Origin: Bacteroidota bacterium
GTDB taxonomy: Bacteria > Bacteroidota > Bacteroidia > Chitinophagales > Saprospiraceae
Direction of reading: 5' to 3'
Length of the DNA stretch: 64,000 nt
Assembly: GCA_029781865.1 (NCBI GenBank)
Contig: JAKOVW010000008.1
Location: 96,017 to 160,016 of the forward strand
Within the stretch, counting starts at the first letter, position 1. Every line of letters starts with the position of its first letter. This document shows, piece after piece, positions 9,258 to 18,329 of this stretch. Under the pieces are notes generated by a model. It made no database searches and was not told the DNA's origin. It was given only the letters and a program-made list of their open reading frames with translations. Both the position numbers and the translations under genes were made by a program.

Positions 9258-9926
9258 TCAGAATTCAAATTTATCTACCTGAATGGATTTCAGTTTTTCA
9301 ATCACTTCAGCTGGTTGTTTATCTCCAAAAATGGCATTGCCGGCAACCAGAACATCTGCACCAGCCTTGAGTATAACTTCTGCATTTTGCAAACCAACTC
9401 CACCGTCAACTTCTATTTTGACCTGCAAATTTCGTTGTGTGATTTCTGCTTTTAATTCCTGTATTTTATGCAAGGTCCTGTAAATGAATTTTTGCCCTCC
9501 GAATCCAGGATTTACGGACATCATGCAAACCAGGTCTATATTTTCCAAAACGTCAAACAATTGCGAAACAGGGGTATGTGGATTGATTGCAACTCCCGCC
9601 ATTGCTCCTAATTCCTTTATTTGCTGCACTGTCCGGTGAAGATGCGGACATGCTTCTATATGTACTGAAATGATGTCTGCACCTGCTTTCCTGAAATCGC
9701 TGAGGTATTTTTCCGGCTCAACAATCATCAGATGAACATCCAGAGGCTTGGTAGCATATCTTTTTACTGCTGAGATTACCGGTAAACCGAAAGACAAATT
9801 AGGAACAAAACGCCCGTCCATGACATCCAGATGAAACCAATCCGCTTTACTTTGATTGACAAATTGAACTTCTTCGCCAATTCGAAGAAAATCACAACTT
9901 AATAAGGACGGCGCTATAAGATGCAT
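9258..9926 (-). CDS. rpe: ribulose-phosphate 3-epimerase
   Basis: This TIM-barrel enzyme interconverts D-ribulose-5-phosphate and D-xylulose-5-phosphate in the pentose phosphate pathway. At 222 residues it has the usual length. The family motifs are all visible: APSLLSCDF at the N-terminus, WFHLDVMDGRFVPNLSFG with the metal-binding His and Asp, DVHLMIVEPE, SVHIEACPH, the MSVNPGFGGQKFI signature, and IEVDGGVG with the catalytic Asp. The ATG at 9926 gives the standard N-terminus. A TATCTTTG box at 10030-10037 is a candidate promoter with a leader of about 100 bases. Confidence 0.97.
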   Translation of the reverse strand: MHLIAPSLLSCDFLRIGEEVQFVNQSKADWFHLDVMDGRFVPNLSFGLPVISAVKRYATKPLDVHLMIVEPEKYLSDFRKAGADIISVHIEACPHLHRTVQQIKELGAMAGVAINPHTPVSQLFDVLENIDLVCMMSVNPGFGGQKFIYRTLHKIQELKAEITQRNLQVKIEVDGGVGLQNAEVILKAGADVLVAGNAIFGDKQPAEVIEKLKSIQVDKFEF

Positions 9927-10029
9927 ACTGCTGGGTTATTTCGATTTTGAATACAGGTTTAAGAAATCAAACTATTTCGATATAAAATGATTCTGAAAAA
10001 TCGGGACAAAACGTTGTACAAATTACTTC

Positions 10030-10037
10030 CAAAGATA
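10030..10037 (-). promoter_or_regulatory. candidate -7 box (TATCTTTG) for rpe
   Basis: The minus strand reads TATCTTTG, a perfect TAnnTTTG match, with a TTTG (10061-10064 on the minus strand) 23 bases upstream as a possible -33 element. The box lies about 104 bases before the rpe start codon. Confidence 0.45.
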
Positions 10038-10156
10038 AATAAGCGCTATCCCGGACTTCACAAAATCAAAAATAATTCGAAATCTTAATGAAAATGAACA
10101 AATAAGCACAAAAAAGGCTGCGAAAAATGCAGCTTAATTTTAGTCTTTTTGCGAGA

Positions 10157-11053
10157 TTATTCTTTTACAAAACGAATAACTTCATCCTGATATCTTATAA
10201 AATAAATACCCGGAGACAGTTGACTGATGTTCAAAGCGTGTTCACTTATCCAGTTCAACTGCAATTCCTGTCCCTGCAGATTTACCATTTTGAGATTCTC
10301 ATACTGCAAATCGTCCTTGTCAATATTTAATGTGTATGCCGCCGGATTAGGGAAAATACTGAATTTGTGGGTGTCTTTATTACCTACTCTTATGATTTGA
10401 CTATAAATAAATGAATCGTCTCTATCTACCATTTTTAAACGGAAATAATGTTCCTGCGGCATGGCAGAGAATGCATTCGACTTCAGATCATATGAATAGG
10501 CATGTAAAGTAGTGCTTTCACCGGCTGCCTTGACCTGATCTATGTCCTCAAAGTTTCGTCCATCTTCACTCTCCTGTATGATAAAATGAGAGGAGTTGGA
10601 TTCCGTTGCGGTTTCCCAATTTAAATGGATGAGCCCTGATTTCTCGAGTTCCCCATTAAAACTAAGCAATCTAATGTGTAGTGAGATAAGATCTGCGACA
10701 ACGCCACAAATGGATTTATTTGCTTTGCGGCCGACTGCAATAAAAGAAGCGCTTGAGTTGCAATCTGCAACAAAAGTGAACAGCCTGCAAATAACTGAGC
10801 CCACCGGATAACCGGTAATATCCAATGAATCGATAATGTTCTGTCCTGTACTATAAACGGCATAATTGATCACAGTGGCTTCTTCTGTCGTTTTTCTAAC
10901 ACAGAATTTTACAGTAAACAAGCAATTGGATCCCTGAAAATTAAATTTATTCAATAAAGTCAGACCATTGTAAACCGTGTCAATACATACTTGCGAATAG
11001 GATAATCCCAAACCGGTAAACATAAAAAGAAGGCAAAGAATCGGTCTTTTCAT
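10157..11053 (-). CDS. secreted protein with T9SS type A sorting domain
   Basis: This 298-residue protein starts with a signal peptide (MKRPILCLLFMFTGLGLSYS, cleavage near SYSQ) and ends in a type A T9SS sorting domain of about 75 residues (FSIFPNPAAYTLNID, LSPGIYFIRY, FVKE). The sorting domain sends the mature protein through the T9SS to the cell surface or medium. The middle contains a segment LNWETATESNSSHFIIQESEDG, which is common just before sorting domains in Bacteroidota secreted proteins (a fibronectin-like module). The N-terminal half has several Cys residues and no recognised domain. The function is unknown. Confidence 0.82.
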   Translation of the reverse strand: MKRPILCLLFMFTGLGLSYSQVCIDTVYNGLTLLNKFNFQGSNCLFTVKFCVRKTTEEATVINYAVYSTGQNIIDSLDITGYPVGSVICRLFTFVADCNSSASFIAVGRKANKSICGVVADLISLHIRLLSFNGELEKSGLIHLNWETATESNSSHFIIQESEDGRNFEDIDQVKAAGESTTLHAYSYDLKSNAFSAMPQEHYFRLKMVDRDDSFIYSQIIRVGNKDTHKFSIFPNPAAYTLNIDKDDLQYENLKMVNLQGQELQLNWISEHALNISQLSPGIYFIRYQDEVIRFVKE

Positions 11054-11157
11054 CGTGATTGTTTTATTTATTTGTCCACCTGGTAATTCCGTAAAGATAA
11101 CCTAAGTCGATCTTCCGATTTGGGGCTTTTTGAATAATTCTTTTGGTAATGTATTAA

Positions 11158-11874
11158 CTACTTAAAATCCGCAAAATGGACGTCTTCCAATGATATTTCG
11201 GGCAATAGATTCATCCTTAAAAAGACATTGCTGGTCACCCAGACATCCTGAGCACAGTAATTGGCTATCCGCTTCATATCCTTGTTTTCATAATATATCT
11301 TTCCGACCTGACTTCCATCCATATCCCCTTTCGATCCTTCTAATCCCAGGCAAGCGGAAAGCAAATCAAGGGAAATGTAATTTTTCATATCTCCAAATTT
11401 CCACATTTCCAAAGTGTCTATAAGGAATTTAACCTCCCAGGGTTTTTTGTTGGAAAGATTGAGTATGGAAGGAAGCTGCAAACCATGTATGACTGCTCTT
11501 CTGCAGATATACGGGATATCAAATTCGCGGATATTATGTCCACAAATAATATGCTTGTCAGGATTATTAAAATGTTGTGAAACCAAACTAAAAAAAGAAT
11601 TCAGAATATCTTCCTCATCCTCACCTGATATAGTTTTGATCCGCAATTGGTTCTTGTTAAAAAATCCCAATCCTATACAGATGATCTTACCAAATTCCGA
11701 GTAGATTGCCGCCTTTTCCTGATACAATTGATCCAACGACTTTTCAGGCTCTTTTTCATGATAATAGCGGATTTTTTTTTCAAATAGTCCTTTCCATCGT
11801 TCGTCCAAATCTGAAAATTCGGGATATTGACTGACGGTCTCAATATCAATAAACAAGACATTGTGGAGTTCCAT
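11158..11874 (-). CDS. predicted PolB-like 3'-5' exonuclease (DEDD family)
   Basis: The 238-residue protein has the three motifs of a DEDD exonuclease: Exo I FIDIET with Asp10 and Glu12, Exo II around CGHNIREFDIPYI with the conserved Asp, and Exo III YCAQDVWVT with Asp. It matches the stand-alone predicted 3'-5' exonucleases related to the proofreading domain of family B polymerases (DNA_pol_B_exo2). No polymerase domain follows. It probably acts in DNA or RNA 3'-end processing; the exact substrate is not known. It is divergent from the coiled-coil gene at 11978. Confidence 0.88.
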   Translation of the reverse strand: MELHNVLFIDIETVSQYPEFSDLDERWKGLFEKKIRYYHEKEPEKSLDQLYQEKAAIYSEFGKIICIGLGFFNKNQLRIKTISGEDEEDILNSFFSLVSQHFNNPDKHIICGHNIREFDIPYICRRAVIHGLQLPSILNLSNKKPWEVKFLIDTLEMWKFGDMKNYISLDLLSACLGLEGSKGDMDGSQVGKIYYENKDMKRIANYCAQDVWVTSNVFLRMNLLPEISLEDVHFADFK

Positions 11875-11977
11875 AATATTATTATTTAATAAATCGTTTA
11901 GTTTTTCTGCATTCTGGCGATTAAAAATAAGGTTTTTAGCTTTATGTTGCTAATTTTACAGAATAAATAAAAATAGT

Positions 11978-12952
11978 ATGGCTACTTCCAATCAAAATGT
12001 CAAAGCACTGGTAATCATAGCCCTTGTGGGCCTTTTTGGCTTAAATGTTTATCAATTTGCAAATAATTCCAATCTTCAGAAGGACAATCTTTCCAAAGAA
12101 AATGAACTCGTTCAATTGGAAGATGCAAAAGCAAAACTGGACAAAGAGTACCAGCAGTCCGTGAGTGACCTGAATGATATGAAGACCAATAATGAAGAAT
12201 TAAACCGGGTCATCGATTCTCAAAAAGAAGAACTCCGCATTCAGAAAGAAAAAATCGGAGGTTTGCTGAAAGACAGCAAAAATCTTGCACTGGCAAGAAA
12301 GGAAATTGAATCCATGAAGACTAAGACACAAGATTATATTGCAGAAATCAACCGATTAAAATCTGAAAACGCTGAGTTAAGTACCCAAAATTCTTCACTG
12401 CAAACGGAAAAAGCAAAACTCACCCACGAAGTGGAAAGCAAATCTGCAGAAAATCAGCAACTCTCTGAAGTCAAAGAAACGCTGAGCAAAGAGAAAGAAA
12501 ATTTAAATAAAGAAAAAGAATTACTCGATCGCAAAGTCAACAGAGCCACTGCTATTCCTGTGGTCAAAGTAGATGCTGAAGCTTATCGCGAAAGGGAAGG
12601 CAAAAGTCCAAAGAGCGTTTCCAAAGCTGCAGAAGCAGAATTTATTGAAGTTTGTTTTAAAACAACGATCAATAAAAACACAGAAGCCGGTGCTGAAAAA
12701 TTTTATCTAAGAATAATTAATCCAACCGGCGAAACCCAGTCGATTGAATCTGAAGGCTCCGGAGTCATTCGCAATGATCAAACCGGTGAAACCATTAAGT
12801 ATTCTGCAATGGCTACCACACAATACAGCAATGACGAAAAAAAGGTTTGCGGTAAATTTAAAAATCCGGGAGCATTTACCTCCGGAGTTTACCAAATCGA
12901 AGTTTTTAATAAAGGTTATCTGGTAGGAACGACCACCATGAAGTTAAAATAA
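11978..12952 (+). CDS. membrane-anchored coiled-coil protein
   Basis: The 324-residue protein has one hydrophobic segment close to the N-terminus (residues about 8-27, VKALVIIALVGLFGLNVYQF), then a long heptad-rich coiled coil (about 30-190, rich in Lys, Glu, Leu and Asn), then a C-terminal domain of about 120 residues with two Cys (VCFKTTINKN, KKVCGKFKNPGAF). The N-terminal segment has no signal-peptidase site, so it probably anchors the protein in the inner membrane with the coil in the periplasm. Similar coil proteins are often misnamed as chromosome segregation proteins; I see no ATPase motif here. The function is unknown. Confidence 0.8.
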   Translation: MATSNQNVKALVIIALVGLFGLNVYQFANNSNLQKDNLSKENELVQLEDAKAKLDKEYQQSVSDLNDMKTNNEELNRVIDSQKEELRIQKEKIGGLLKDSKNLALARKEIESMKTKTQDYIAEINRLKSENAELSTQNSSLQTEKAKLTHEVESKSAENQQLSEVKETLSKEKENLNKEKELLDRKVNRATAIPVVKVDAEAYREREGKSPKSVSKAAEAEFIEVCFKTTINKNTEAGAEKFYLRIINPTGETQSIESEGSGVIRNDQTGETIKYSAMATTQYSNDEKKVCGKFKNPGAFTSGVYQIEVFNKGYLVGTTTMKLK

Positions 12953-12968
12953 TTTTAGTTCGTTACCA

Positions 12969-12992
12969 GCTATTGTGTTCATCCACAATAGC
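12969..12992 (+). terminator. hairpin after the coiled-coil gene
   Basis: A perfect 9-base inverted repeat (GCTATTGTG at 12969-12977 and CACAATAGC at 12984-12992, 6-base loop) begins 17 bases after the stop codon. The run that follows is only moderately T-rich (CTAATTGTATTC), so it is a weak terminator candidate. Confidence 0.4.
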
Positions 12993-13031
12993 CTAATTGT
13001 ATTCATCATTCCTCATCTCTCATTTGATTAA

Positions 13032-13667
13032 GTGGATTGGTTCCAGACTGTTTTTCAAATTATTGGTTATCCAGTCTCCTTATTAGAATGTATTTCCGTA
13101 GTCAGTGGAATTGTAGCGGTATTTCTGGCCGCCAAAGAAAAATTAAGCACGTGGCCAATCGGACTAATTAATATTGTCAGCGCTTTCTTTATTTATTATC
13201 ATGTCCAACTTTATTCCGACATGTTTTTACAATTTTATTTTTTCGGGATTAGTATTTACGGATGGTATTACTGGAGCAGGGAAAAGGAAGAGCATATTCC
13301 ATTAAAATGGCTTAATCAAAAACAGAGAATACTATGGATTTTTATCATTCTAATGTCTACGCTGCTATTCGGTTTATTCACATCTAAACTCCATGAATAT
13401 TGGCCTGCAATTTTTACCAAACCGGCTGCATACCCATATTCAGATTCACTTGTAGCGATCATGAGCATTATAGCTAACACGTTACTGGCGAGAAGGATTA
13501 TTGAGAACTGGATACTATGGATTCTTGTGGATATCCTTTGCGTATATCTGTATATTCAAAAAGAAATTTTGTTTATCTCTTTTGAGTTCTTCATCTTTTT
13601 AGGGATTGCCGCCTTTGGTTTAAAAGAATGGATCAAGCTGAGAAGAATTCAGGAACAAATATTATAA
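13032..13667 (+). CDS. pnuC: PnuC-family nicotinamide/riboside transporter
   Basis: This is a polytopic inner-membrane protein of 211 residues with about seven hydrophobic segments. It carries PnuC-family features: the WPIGLINIVSAFFIYY segment, YSDMFLQFYFF and IYGWYYW. Family members move nicotinamide riboside, or thiamine or other vitamins (PnuT, PnuX), by facilitated diffusion, so the substrate is not certain. The start must be the GTG at 13032, because an in-frame TAA immediately precedes it. No kinase such as nadR and no visible riboswitch accompany it. Its 3' end overlaps the convergent PLP-enzyme gene by 6 bases. Confidence 0.87.
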   Translation: MDWFQTVFQIIGYPVSLLECISVVSGIVAVFLAAKEKLSTWPIGLINIVSAFFIYYHVQLYSDMFLQFYFFGISIYGWYYWSREKEEHIPLKWLNQKQRILWIFIILMSTLLFGLFTSKLHEYWPAIFTKPAAYPYSDSLVAIMSIIANTLLARRIIENWILWILVDILCVYLYIQKEILFISFEFFIFLGIAAFGLKEWIKLRRIQEQIL

Positions 13668-14822
13668 TTGATTTAAAGCCTGGTTTAAATCCTGGATCAA
13701 ATAATCTGCTTCTTCAAGTCCAACATACATTCTTACGAGTCGATGCATTTCATTATCCGCATCAAACGCGTTTAATTCCATTCCTGCAAGCTTGGGTATG
13801 ATCAAACTTTCGTAGCCTCCCCAGCTTACTGCTAATAATATATGTTTAAGTGAATTGCAAAACGTTTCCAGTTTTCGGGCTTCATCTGTTTTTACAACAA
13901 AAGAAAACAAACCGCAAGAACCTGTCATTTGCTTTTGCGCCAACTCAAATTGTGGAAAATTAATATCCAATGGGAAAATAATTCGCTCAACCTTGGGATG
14001 ATTTTTGAGAAATGAAATAATTTCCCGTGTCGTTTTTGAAATGCGGTCCAACCGTGCAGGCAGTGTGCGAAGACCGCGAATCAATAACCATGCATTAAAA
14101 GGCTGTATTCCGTTACCGGCAGTAAGATATTCGAGATTGAAAATTTTTTCAATCAGTGCTTTTTTACCGCTTAAAACCCCTGCAACGGTATCGCTATGTC
14201 CTGCAATATATTTCGTAGCGGATTGCAAAACCAAATCAATCCCAAATTGAATTGGTTTTTGATAATAGGGACTGCAGTAACTATTATCCACAATGGTCAG
14301 TATATCTTTTTCTTTGGCTAGTCTTGAAATTCCTTCGAAATCCTGTATGGCAAAATCCCAACTATTGGGAGATTCCAGATAGATAATCCGTGTATCCGGC
14401 CGAATAGCAGCACTAAAATTATGTATATCCTTTCCGTCAACATACGTAGTTTGCACATCAAATCTGGGCAACAATTCATTAAATAATTTCTGGGCCCAGG
14501 TGTATGGGTCTTTGACAGATATGATATGATCTCCTTTAGACACAAAAGGCACAACCGAAGAGAATATGGCCGATGCCCCACTGTTGAATACCAATGCATC
14601 TTCCGCCCCATCCAGAGCAGCCAACTTTTTACGCAAAATGTCCACGGTAGGATTTATCCCTCTTGAATAAATATATCCTCCAAATTCATTTTTGAACCGC
14701 TGACGCATTTCATCAACAGTATTGAATTTAAAATTACTGGTCTGGATAATGGGCGGTGCAATTGCATTAAAATACAACTCGCGTTCTTCACCAAGTTCAT
14801 TCAAAATATAAGATAAATCCAT
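13662..14822 (-). CDS. Cys/Met metabolism PLP-dependent enzyme (cystathionine gamma-synthase/lyase type)
   Basis: This is a fold-type I PLP enzyme of the Cys/Met metabolism family. The frame extends to a TTG at 14834, but the ATG at 14822 gives 386 residues, the normal length. Motifs are YIYSRGINPTV, the phosphate-binding SGASAIFS, the cofactor Asp in TIVDNSYCSPYYQKP, and SATKYIAGHSDTVAG with the Schiff-base Lys204. Members include cystathionine gamma-synthase, cystathionine lyases and O-acetylhomoserine sulfhydrylase; sequence alone does not separate these here. It lies downstream of an amino acid permease on the same strand, which fits amino-acid metabolism. Confidence 0.9.
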   Translation of the reverse strand: MDLSYILNELGEERELYFNAIAPPIIQTSNFKFNTVDEMRQRFKNEFGGYIYSRGINPTVDILRKKLAALDGAEDALVFNSGASAIFSSVVPFVSKGDHIISVKDPYTWAQKLFNELLPRFDVQTTYVDGKDIHNFSAAIRPDTRIIYLESPNSWDFAIQDFEGISRLAKEKDILTIVDNSYCSPYYQKPIQFGIDLVLQSATKYIAGHSDTVAGVLSGKKALIEKIFNLEYLTAGNGIQPFNAWLLIRGLRTLPARLDRISKTTREIISFLKNHPKVERIIFPLDINFPQFELAQKQMTGSCGLFSFVVKTDEARKLETFCNSLKHILLAVSWGGYESLIIPKLAGMELNAFDADNEMHRLVRMYVGLEEADYLIQDLNQALNQL

Positions 14823-14870
14823 TCCAATATTCAATTTTTAAGTTAAAGGCAGTTGTTAGTTTTTGGTTCC

Positions 14871-14938
14871 TGGTTAGTAATTCGTAATTAGTAATTGATA
14901 ATTGATAATTCGTAATTGATAACTAGTAATTCATCATT
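14871..14938. repeat. short low-complexity repeat (TAATT/GATAATT units)
   Basis: The gap between the PLP-enzyme gene and the permease gene holds about ten imperfect copies of a 7-10 base unit such as GTAATTC, GATAATT and TAGTAATT. It looks like a slipped-strand microsatellite. It has no coding potential and no clear terminator structure. Confidence 0.6.
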
Positions 14939-14939
14939 T

Positions 14940-16265
14940 CTAATTCCTCTTTATAATCCAATACAATCCGATGAGCGAAATAAAAACAAGTACTGCCGTC
15001 CATCCAAATGCAGGATTGATGATAAAACTGGAAATTCCTACAAAAGTATAGGCAATGATAAATAAAACCGGCATCAGTGGAAAAGCTTTCATTTTATAAA
15101 TTCCGGTATGATCCAGATCCTTTGTCGTCCTTCTCAAATAAAATATCGTTGCTGCAGATGTTGCCATTCCCAGTGAGTCAAGGATCATTACAAATCCAAG
15201 TATCCGGTCAAACGTAGAAGCAAAGAAAACCACAATGATGCAAATCAAGGTAAACACGGTAAGACTTGTGGTCAGCACTTGTTTCTCCCCATTTTTTCTG
15301 GCAAAAGCTTCAGGTAAAATTCCATCAAGGCTCATTGCATACATAACCCTCGGATTGCTCAATAAAATGACATCAACATAGGCCAGTACTGCAAGAAAAA
15401 GCAGAAATGCAAACAGCACCTTCCCTACCGGACCAAACAATTTTCCCGCAACCAATGCCGCGATTCCTTTTGCAGATTTCAACTCTTCAAAGCCAATTAC
15501 TTTATAGTAACTGTAGTTAACCAGTAAATACAATACGATGACGATTAAAATTCCGGTGATGATACTTCTGGGAATGGTCTTTCTAGCATTATGAATTTCA
15601 TCTCCGAAATTAATAGTTTGCTGATATCCCCCATAGGTAAATGAAACAGCGACAAGGGTGGCACCAAATGAAATCACTATTTCTTTCCAGCCCAAATTCA
15701 TCAGGCTCTGCGATTCCTGTGATGATGGGACATGAATACCCGGAAAAAATAATGCAAGTATGATAATAATAATGATTCCGATTTTCACAAACATCAACAC
15801 ATTAAGCGTTTTGGAACTTAACCTAAGACCTACCATATTGATCCCATAAAATGCCAGAATGGAAGATATTGCCATCATCGATTTGAAAAATTCGGATGGT
15901 GGTGCAGAGAACAGTACCTCTGAAAGATAATCACTGCCAATCAATGCAACGCCACCCAAAGAAGCTGCATTGGACACCAGAATGATTCCGTTGATTGAAA
16001 ATGCAATAGATGGATGATAAGCTACCGAAAATATTTTATAATAACCTCCGGTAACCGGAAATCTCGAACCAATTTCAGCATAGGTCAGTGCACCACACAA
16101 TGCAACTATACCACCAAAAATCCAGGCGCCAAAAAAAACATAAGGGTGAATTGCAACTCCTGCTGAAACAGATGCTGCCCTGAAAATGCCAAGTCCAATG
16201 ACCAATCCAATGACAATCATTGTCAACGAATAGGTTCCCAATTTTTGCTCTGTTTGACCTTGCAT
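14940..16265 (-). CDS. APC-superfamily amino acid permease
   Basis: The 441-residue protein has about twelve transmembrane segments and the N-terminal motif of the amino acid-polyamine-organocation superfamily (VIGLVIGLGIFRAAS, in the position of the GxGIF substrate-binding helix). A second conserved stretch is VSFTYGGYQQTINFGDE. The arrangement resembles the LAT-type and serine/threonine exchanger branches. It sits in the inner membrane and should move amino acids; the substrate cannot be read from the sequence. It is flanked by two PLP enzymes of sulphur amino acid type, so a role in Cys, Met or Ser uptake is possible but inferred. Confidence 0.9.
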   Translation of the reverse strand: MQGQTEQKLGTYSLTMIVIGLVIGLGIFRAASVSAGVAIHPYVFFGAWIFGGIVALCGALTYAEIGSRFPVTGGYYKIFSVAYHPSIAFSINGIILVSNAASLGGVALIGSDYLSEVLFSAPPSEFFKSMMAISSILAFYGINMVGLRLSSKTLNVLMFVKIGIIIIIILALFFPGIHVPSSQESQSLMNLGWKEIVISFGATLVAVSFTYGGYQQTINFGDEIHNARKTIPRSIITGILIVIVLYLLVNYSYYKVIGFEELKSAKGIAALVAGKLFGPVGKVLFAFLLFLAVLAYVDVILLSNPRVMYAMSLDGILPEAFARKNGEKQVLTTSLTVFTLICIIVVFFASTFDRILGFVMILDSLGMATSAATIFYLRRTTKDLDHTGIYKMKAFPLMPVLFIIAYTFVGISSFIINPAFGWTAVLVFISLIGLYWIIKRN

Positions 16266-16440
16266 TTCGCAACAAAATAGTTCATTTTTGATACACCTTC
16301 AAATTATGATAAAACAATAGAACCAGAAGTGATGATTCATCTTCATATTGAGCATTATAAACAAATCCGGGAAGTGTATACTTGAAAATAGATTGAATTC
16401 CAACCGGTAACTTATGGAAGAATGCTGATTGGCAAAAAAA

Positions 16441-17325
16441 TTAATTCATTCGATTTGACTGCAAGCCCCCGGTATGAATGAAATAAATGTTCTGATACGA
16501 ATCTAAATTGGTTTGCCCGATCAGGTTGCGCATCAATGGGGCCGTATAAACCGGATCAAGCAGAATATCGTATTTCTCCTCAAAGGCATGAATAAACTCC
16601 ATGAGGTTGGGATCCTTTTTGGCAAAAGAATGTGCCTGTGCTGTTGTGATCCATTGAATCCTGTTATTCAATTCCCAGGGATAATGTGCCATTTTTACTA
16701 TTTTCATTGTGCTTACCTTACAATAAGACGTGCTGTTTAATATTCCCTGAATGGTTGTTCCTGTACCGCATGCACAAACCAACAGATTGTTATCGGTGTC
16801 AAACCCTTGTGGCAACTCATCTGTCAATTCTTTTATTCCTTTTTCTCCTGTCAATCCCCCTCCGCCTTCGGGTATCCAGTAATACATTGGATGTGTCTCC
16901 TGCAATTTTTTGATTCCGCTTTGCCTGAATTCAGAAGCGGAATTCCGTGTAATTGGAATTAATTCTGCATTCCAGTTTTTACAGTCGATCAGTGTTTGAG
17001 AATTCCATTCACCATTCCATCCATAAATAAAAAGCGTGCATGGAATACCCAGCTGATGACAAGTAAAAGCCAAGGCATGAAGATGATTGGAAAAGCATCC
17101 TCCCATACTTGAAATTCCATGATATGTATGTGCACTGAAATGCTGCAAATGATAGTTCAACTTTCTCCATTTATTCCCGCTGATCACCGGATGAATCAGG
17201 TCATCTCTCACCACAATGATTTCCCGATGACATTCTTCCAAATAGATTGTTTGTTGTTTGGAAGGTATGTTTAATTCACGGATGAATGAATGCAGTTTAT
17301 CAGAATAAAGAAATAGATTTTGCAT
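16441..17325 (-). CDS. PLP-dependent D-cysteine desulfhydrase/ACC deaminase-like enzyme
   Basis: This fold-type II PLP enzyme of 294 residues has the ISGNKWRKLNYHL segment, which carries the Schiff-base Lys in the family, then SMGGCFSNHLHALAF, the IPEGGG turn and the phosphate-binding CACGTGTTIQGIL loop. These mark the D-cysteine desulfhydrase/1-aminocyclopropane-1-carboxylate deaminase family. The protein is shorter than E. coli DcyD (about 330 residues), as is usual for the Bacteroidota form. It starts 24 bases after the TonB gene stop on the same strand. The actual substrate is uncertain. Confidence 0.87.
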   Translation of the reverse strand: MQNLFLYSDKLHSFIRELNIPSKQQTIYLEECHREIIVVRDDLIHPVISGNKWRKLNYHLQHFSAHTYHGISSMGGCFSNHLHALAFTCHQLGIPCTLFIYGWNGEWNSQTLIDCKNWNAELIPITRNSASEFRQSGIKKLQETHPMYYWIPEGGGGLTGEKGIKELTDELPQGFDTDNNLLVCACGTGTTIQGILNSTSYCKVSTMKIVKMAHYPWELNNRIQWITTAQAHSFAKKDPNLMEFIHAFEEKYDILLDPVYTAPLMRNLIGQTNLDSYQNIYFIHTGGLQSNRMN

Positions 17326-17349
17326 TTATTTTTCCAGTAATAAACGGGC

Positions 17350-18120
17350 TTAATGTTTTAATCTGAATTCAATAGGCATGGTAAAATTAATGCTTACATT
17401 GCGCCCCTGGTTTTTAGCGGGAACCCAATCAGGTATGAGTTTCACCACCCTTAATGCCTCTTCATCACAAGCGGGATAAAGTGACTTCAGAATTTTTGGC
17501 TCTCTTAATCTTCCGTTTTTATCAATGATGAATCCTACAATTACAATTCCTTCAATTCTATTTTGAAAAGCCGAACCGGGATACACCAACTTAGATTGAA
17601 TAAAACGCACCAACGATTTCTGACCGCCTGGAAATTGGGGCATAACATCTGCAAAATCAAATGTGAGATCTCCTTCTCCACCTGTATCGGCAACTCCTTT
17701 TACACTATCCTGATGAGCCGTTGGATTGCCTGAAACACTCTTTGAAGAGTCCGTTGTCAAAGTATCCCTTGTTGCAACCGGCTCATGTTCTTCCTCTTTG
17801 ATCACTTTTGGTTTCACACCGGACTTCATAGCCTTTTCAGGTTTTACTTCATCCGGAGTTTTCTCATTTTTTGAGATAGATGAATTTGATTTAAGTGCAG
17901 GCATACTTACCTCCGGTGGTGTCTCAAGCACGACTTCAGTCATTTTATAAACAGTTCCTTCTTTTTCCCAATCAATGGAGGGTACAATCACAATGATCAG
18001 AAAAATTAAAACAGAAATAACCAATCCAGTGGTCATATTTCTGGAATAATTTTTTCTTAATAAATAAGCTCCATAGTTCCTGTTTCGATTCAGAAACAAC
18101 AGATCATCGAGTTCTGTCAT
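17350..18120 (-). CDS. tonB: energy transducer TonB
   Basis: The ATG at 18120 gives 256 residues starting MTELDDLLFLNRNRNYGAYL, the usual start of Bacteroidota TonB proteins (conserved NRNYGAYLLRKNY patch); the frame also runs up to a TTG at 18156. One transmembrane segment follows (residues about 33-50, TTGLVISVLIFLIIVIVP), then a Pro/Lys/Glu/Ser/Thr-rich periplasmic linker, and a C-terminal TonB domain (VIVGFIIDKNGRLREPKIL, PDWVPAKNQGRNV). It transmits proton-motive energy to outer membrane receptors such as the one at 6624-9158. No exbB or exbD is adjacent. Confidence 0.92.
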   Translation of the reverse strand: MTELDDLLFLNRNRNYGAYLLRKNYSRNMTTGLVISVLIFLIIVIVPSIDWEKEGTVYKMTEVVLETPPEVSMPALKSNSSISKNEKTPDEVKPEKAMKSGVKPKVIKEEEHEPVATRDTLTTDSSKSVSGNPTAHQDSVKGVADTGGEGDLTFDFADVMPQFPGGQKSLVRFIQSKLVYPGSAFQNRIEGIVIVGFIIDKNGRLREPKILKSLYPACDEEALRVVKLIPDWVPAKNQGRNVSINFTMPIEFRLKH

Positions 18121-18329
18121 TCCGGAATTAAATCGATTTAAAAAATTTGGAATCAATAGAATTTTCTAATTAAAATGCAATTATAACGCTCTAAATGGAA
18201 TTTGTGTATATCAGCCCGATATTACAACAATAATGAGCAGATATCTCTGGAATTGCTGCATCAGACCCTGATGATTCCTTATTTCGGAAATAGGCATACC
18301 TAAGCATCTTAGACCTCCGGGACCTCTAT

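Noticed and set aside
12953..13031. Possible riboswitch before pnuC
   Set aside because: Only a simple hairpin that belongs to the upstream gene's 3' end is seen; the gap is too short and shows no NAD+-II-like structure.
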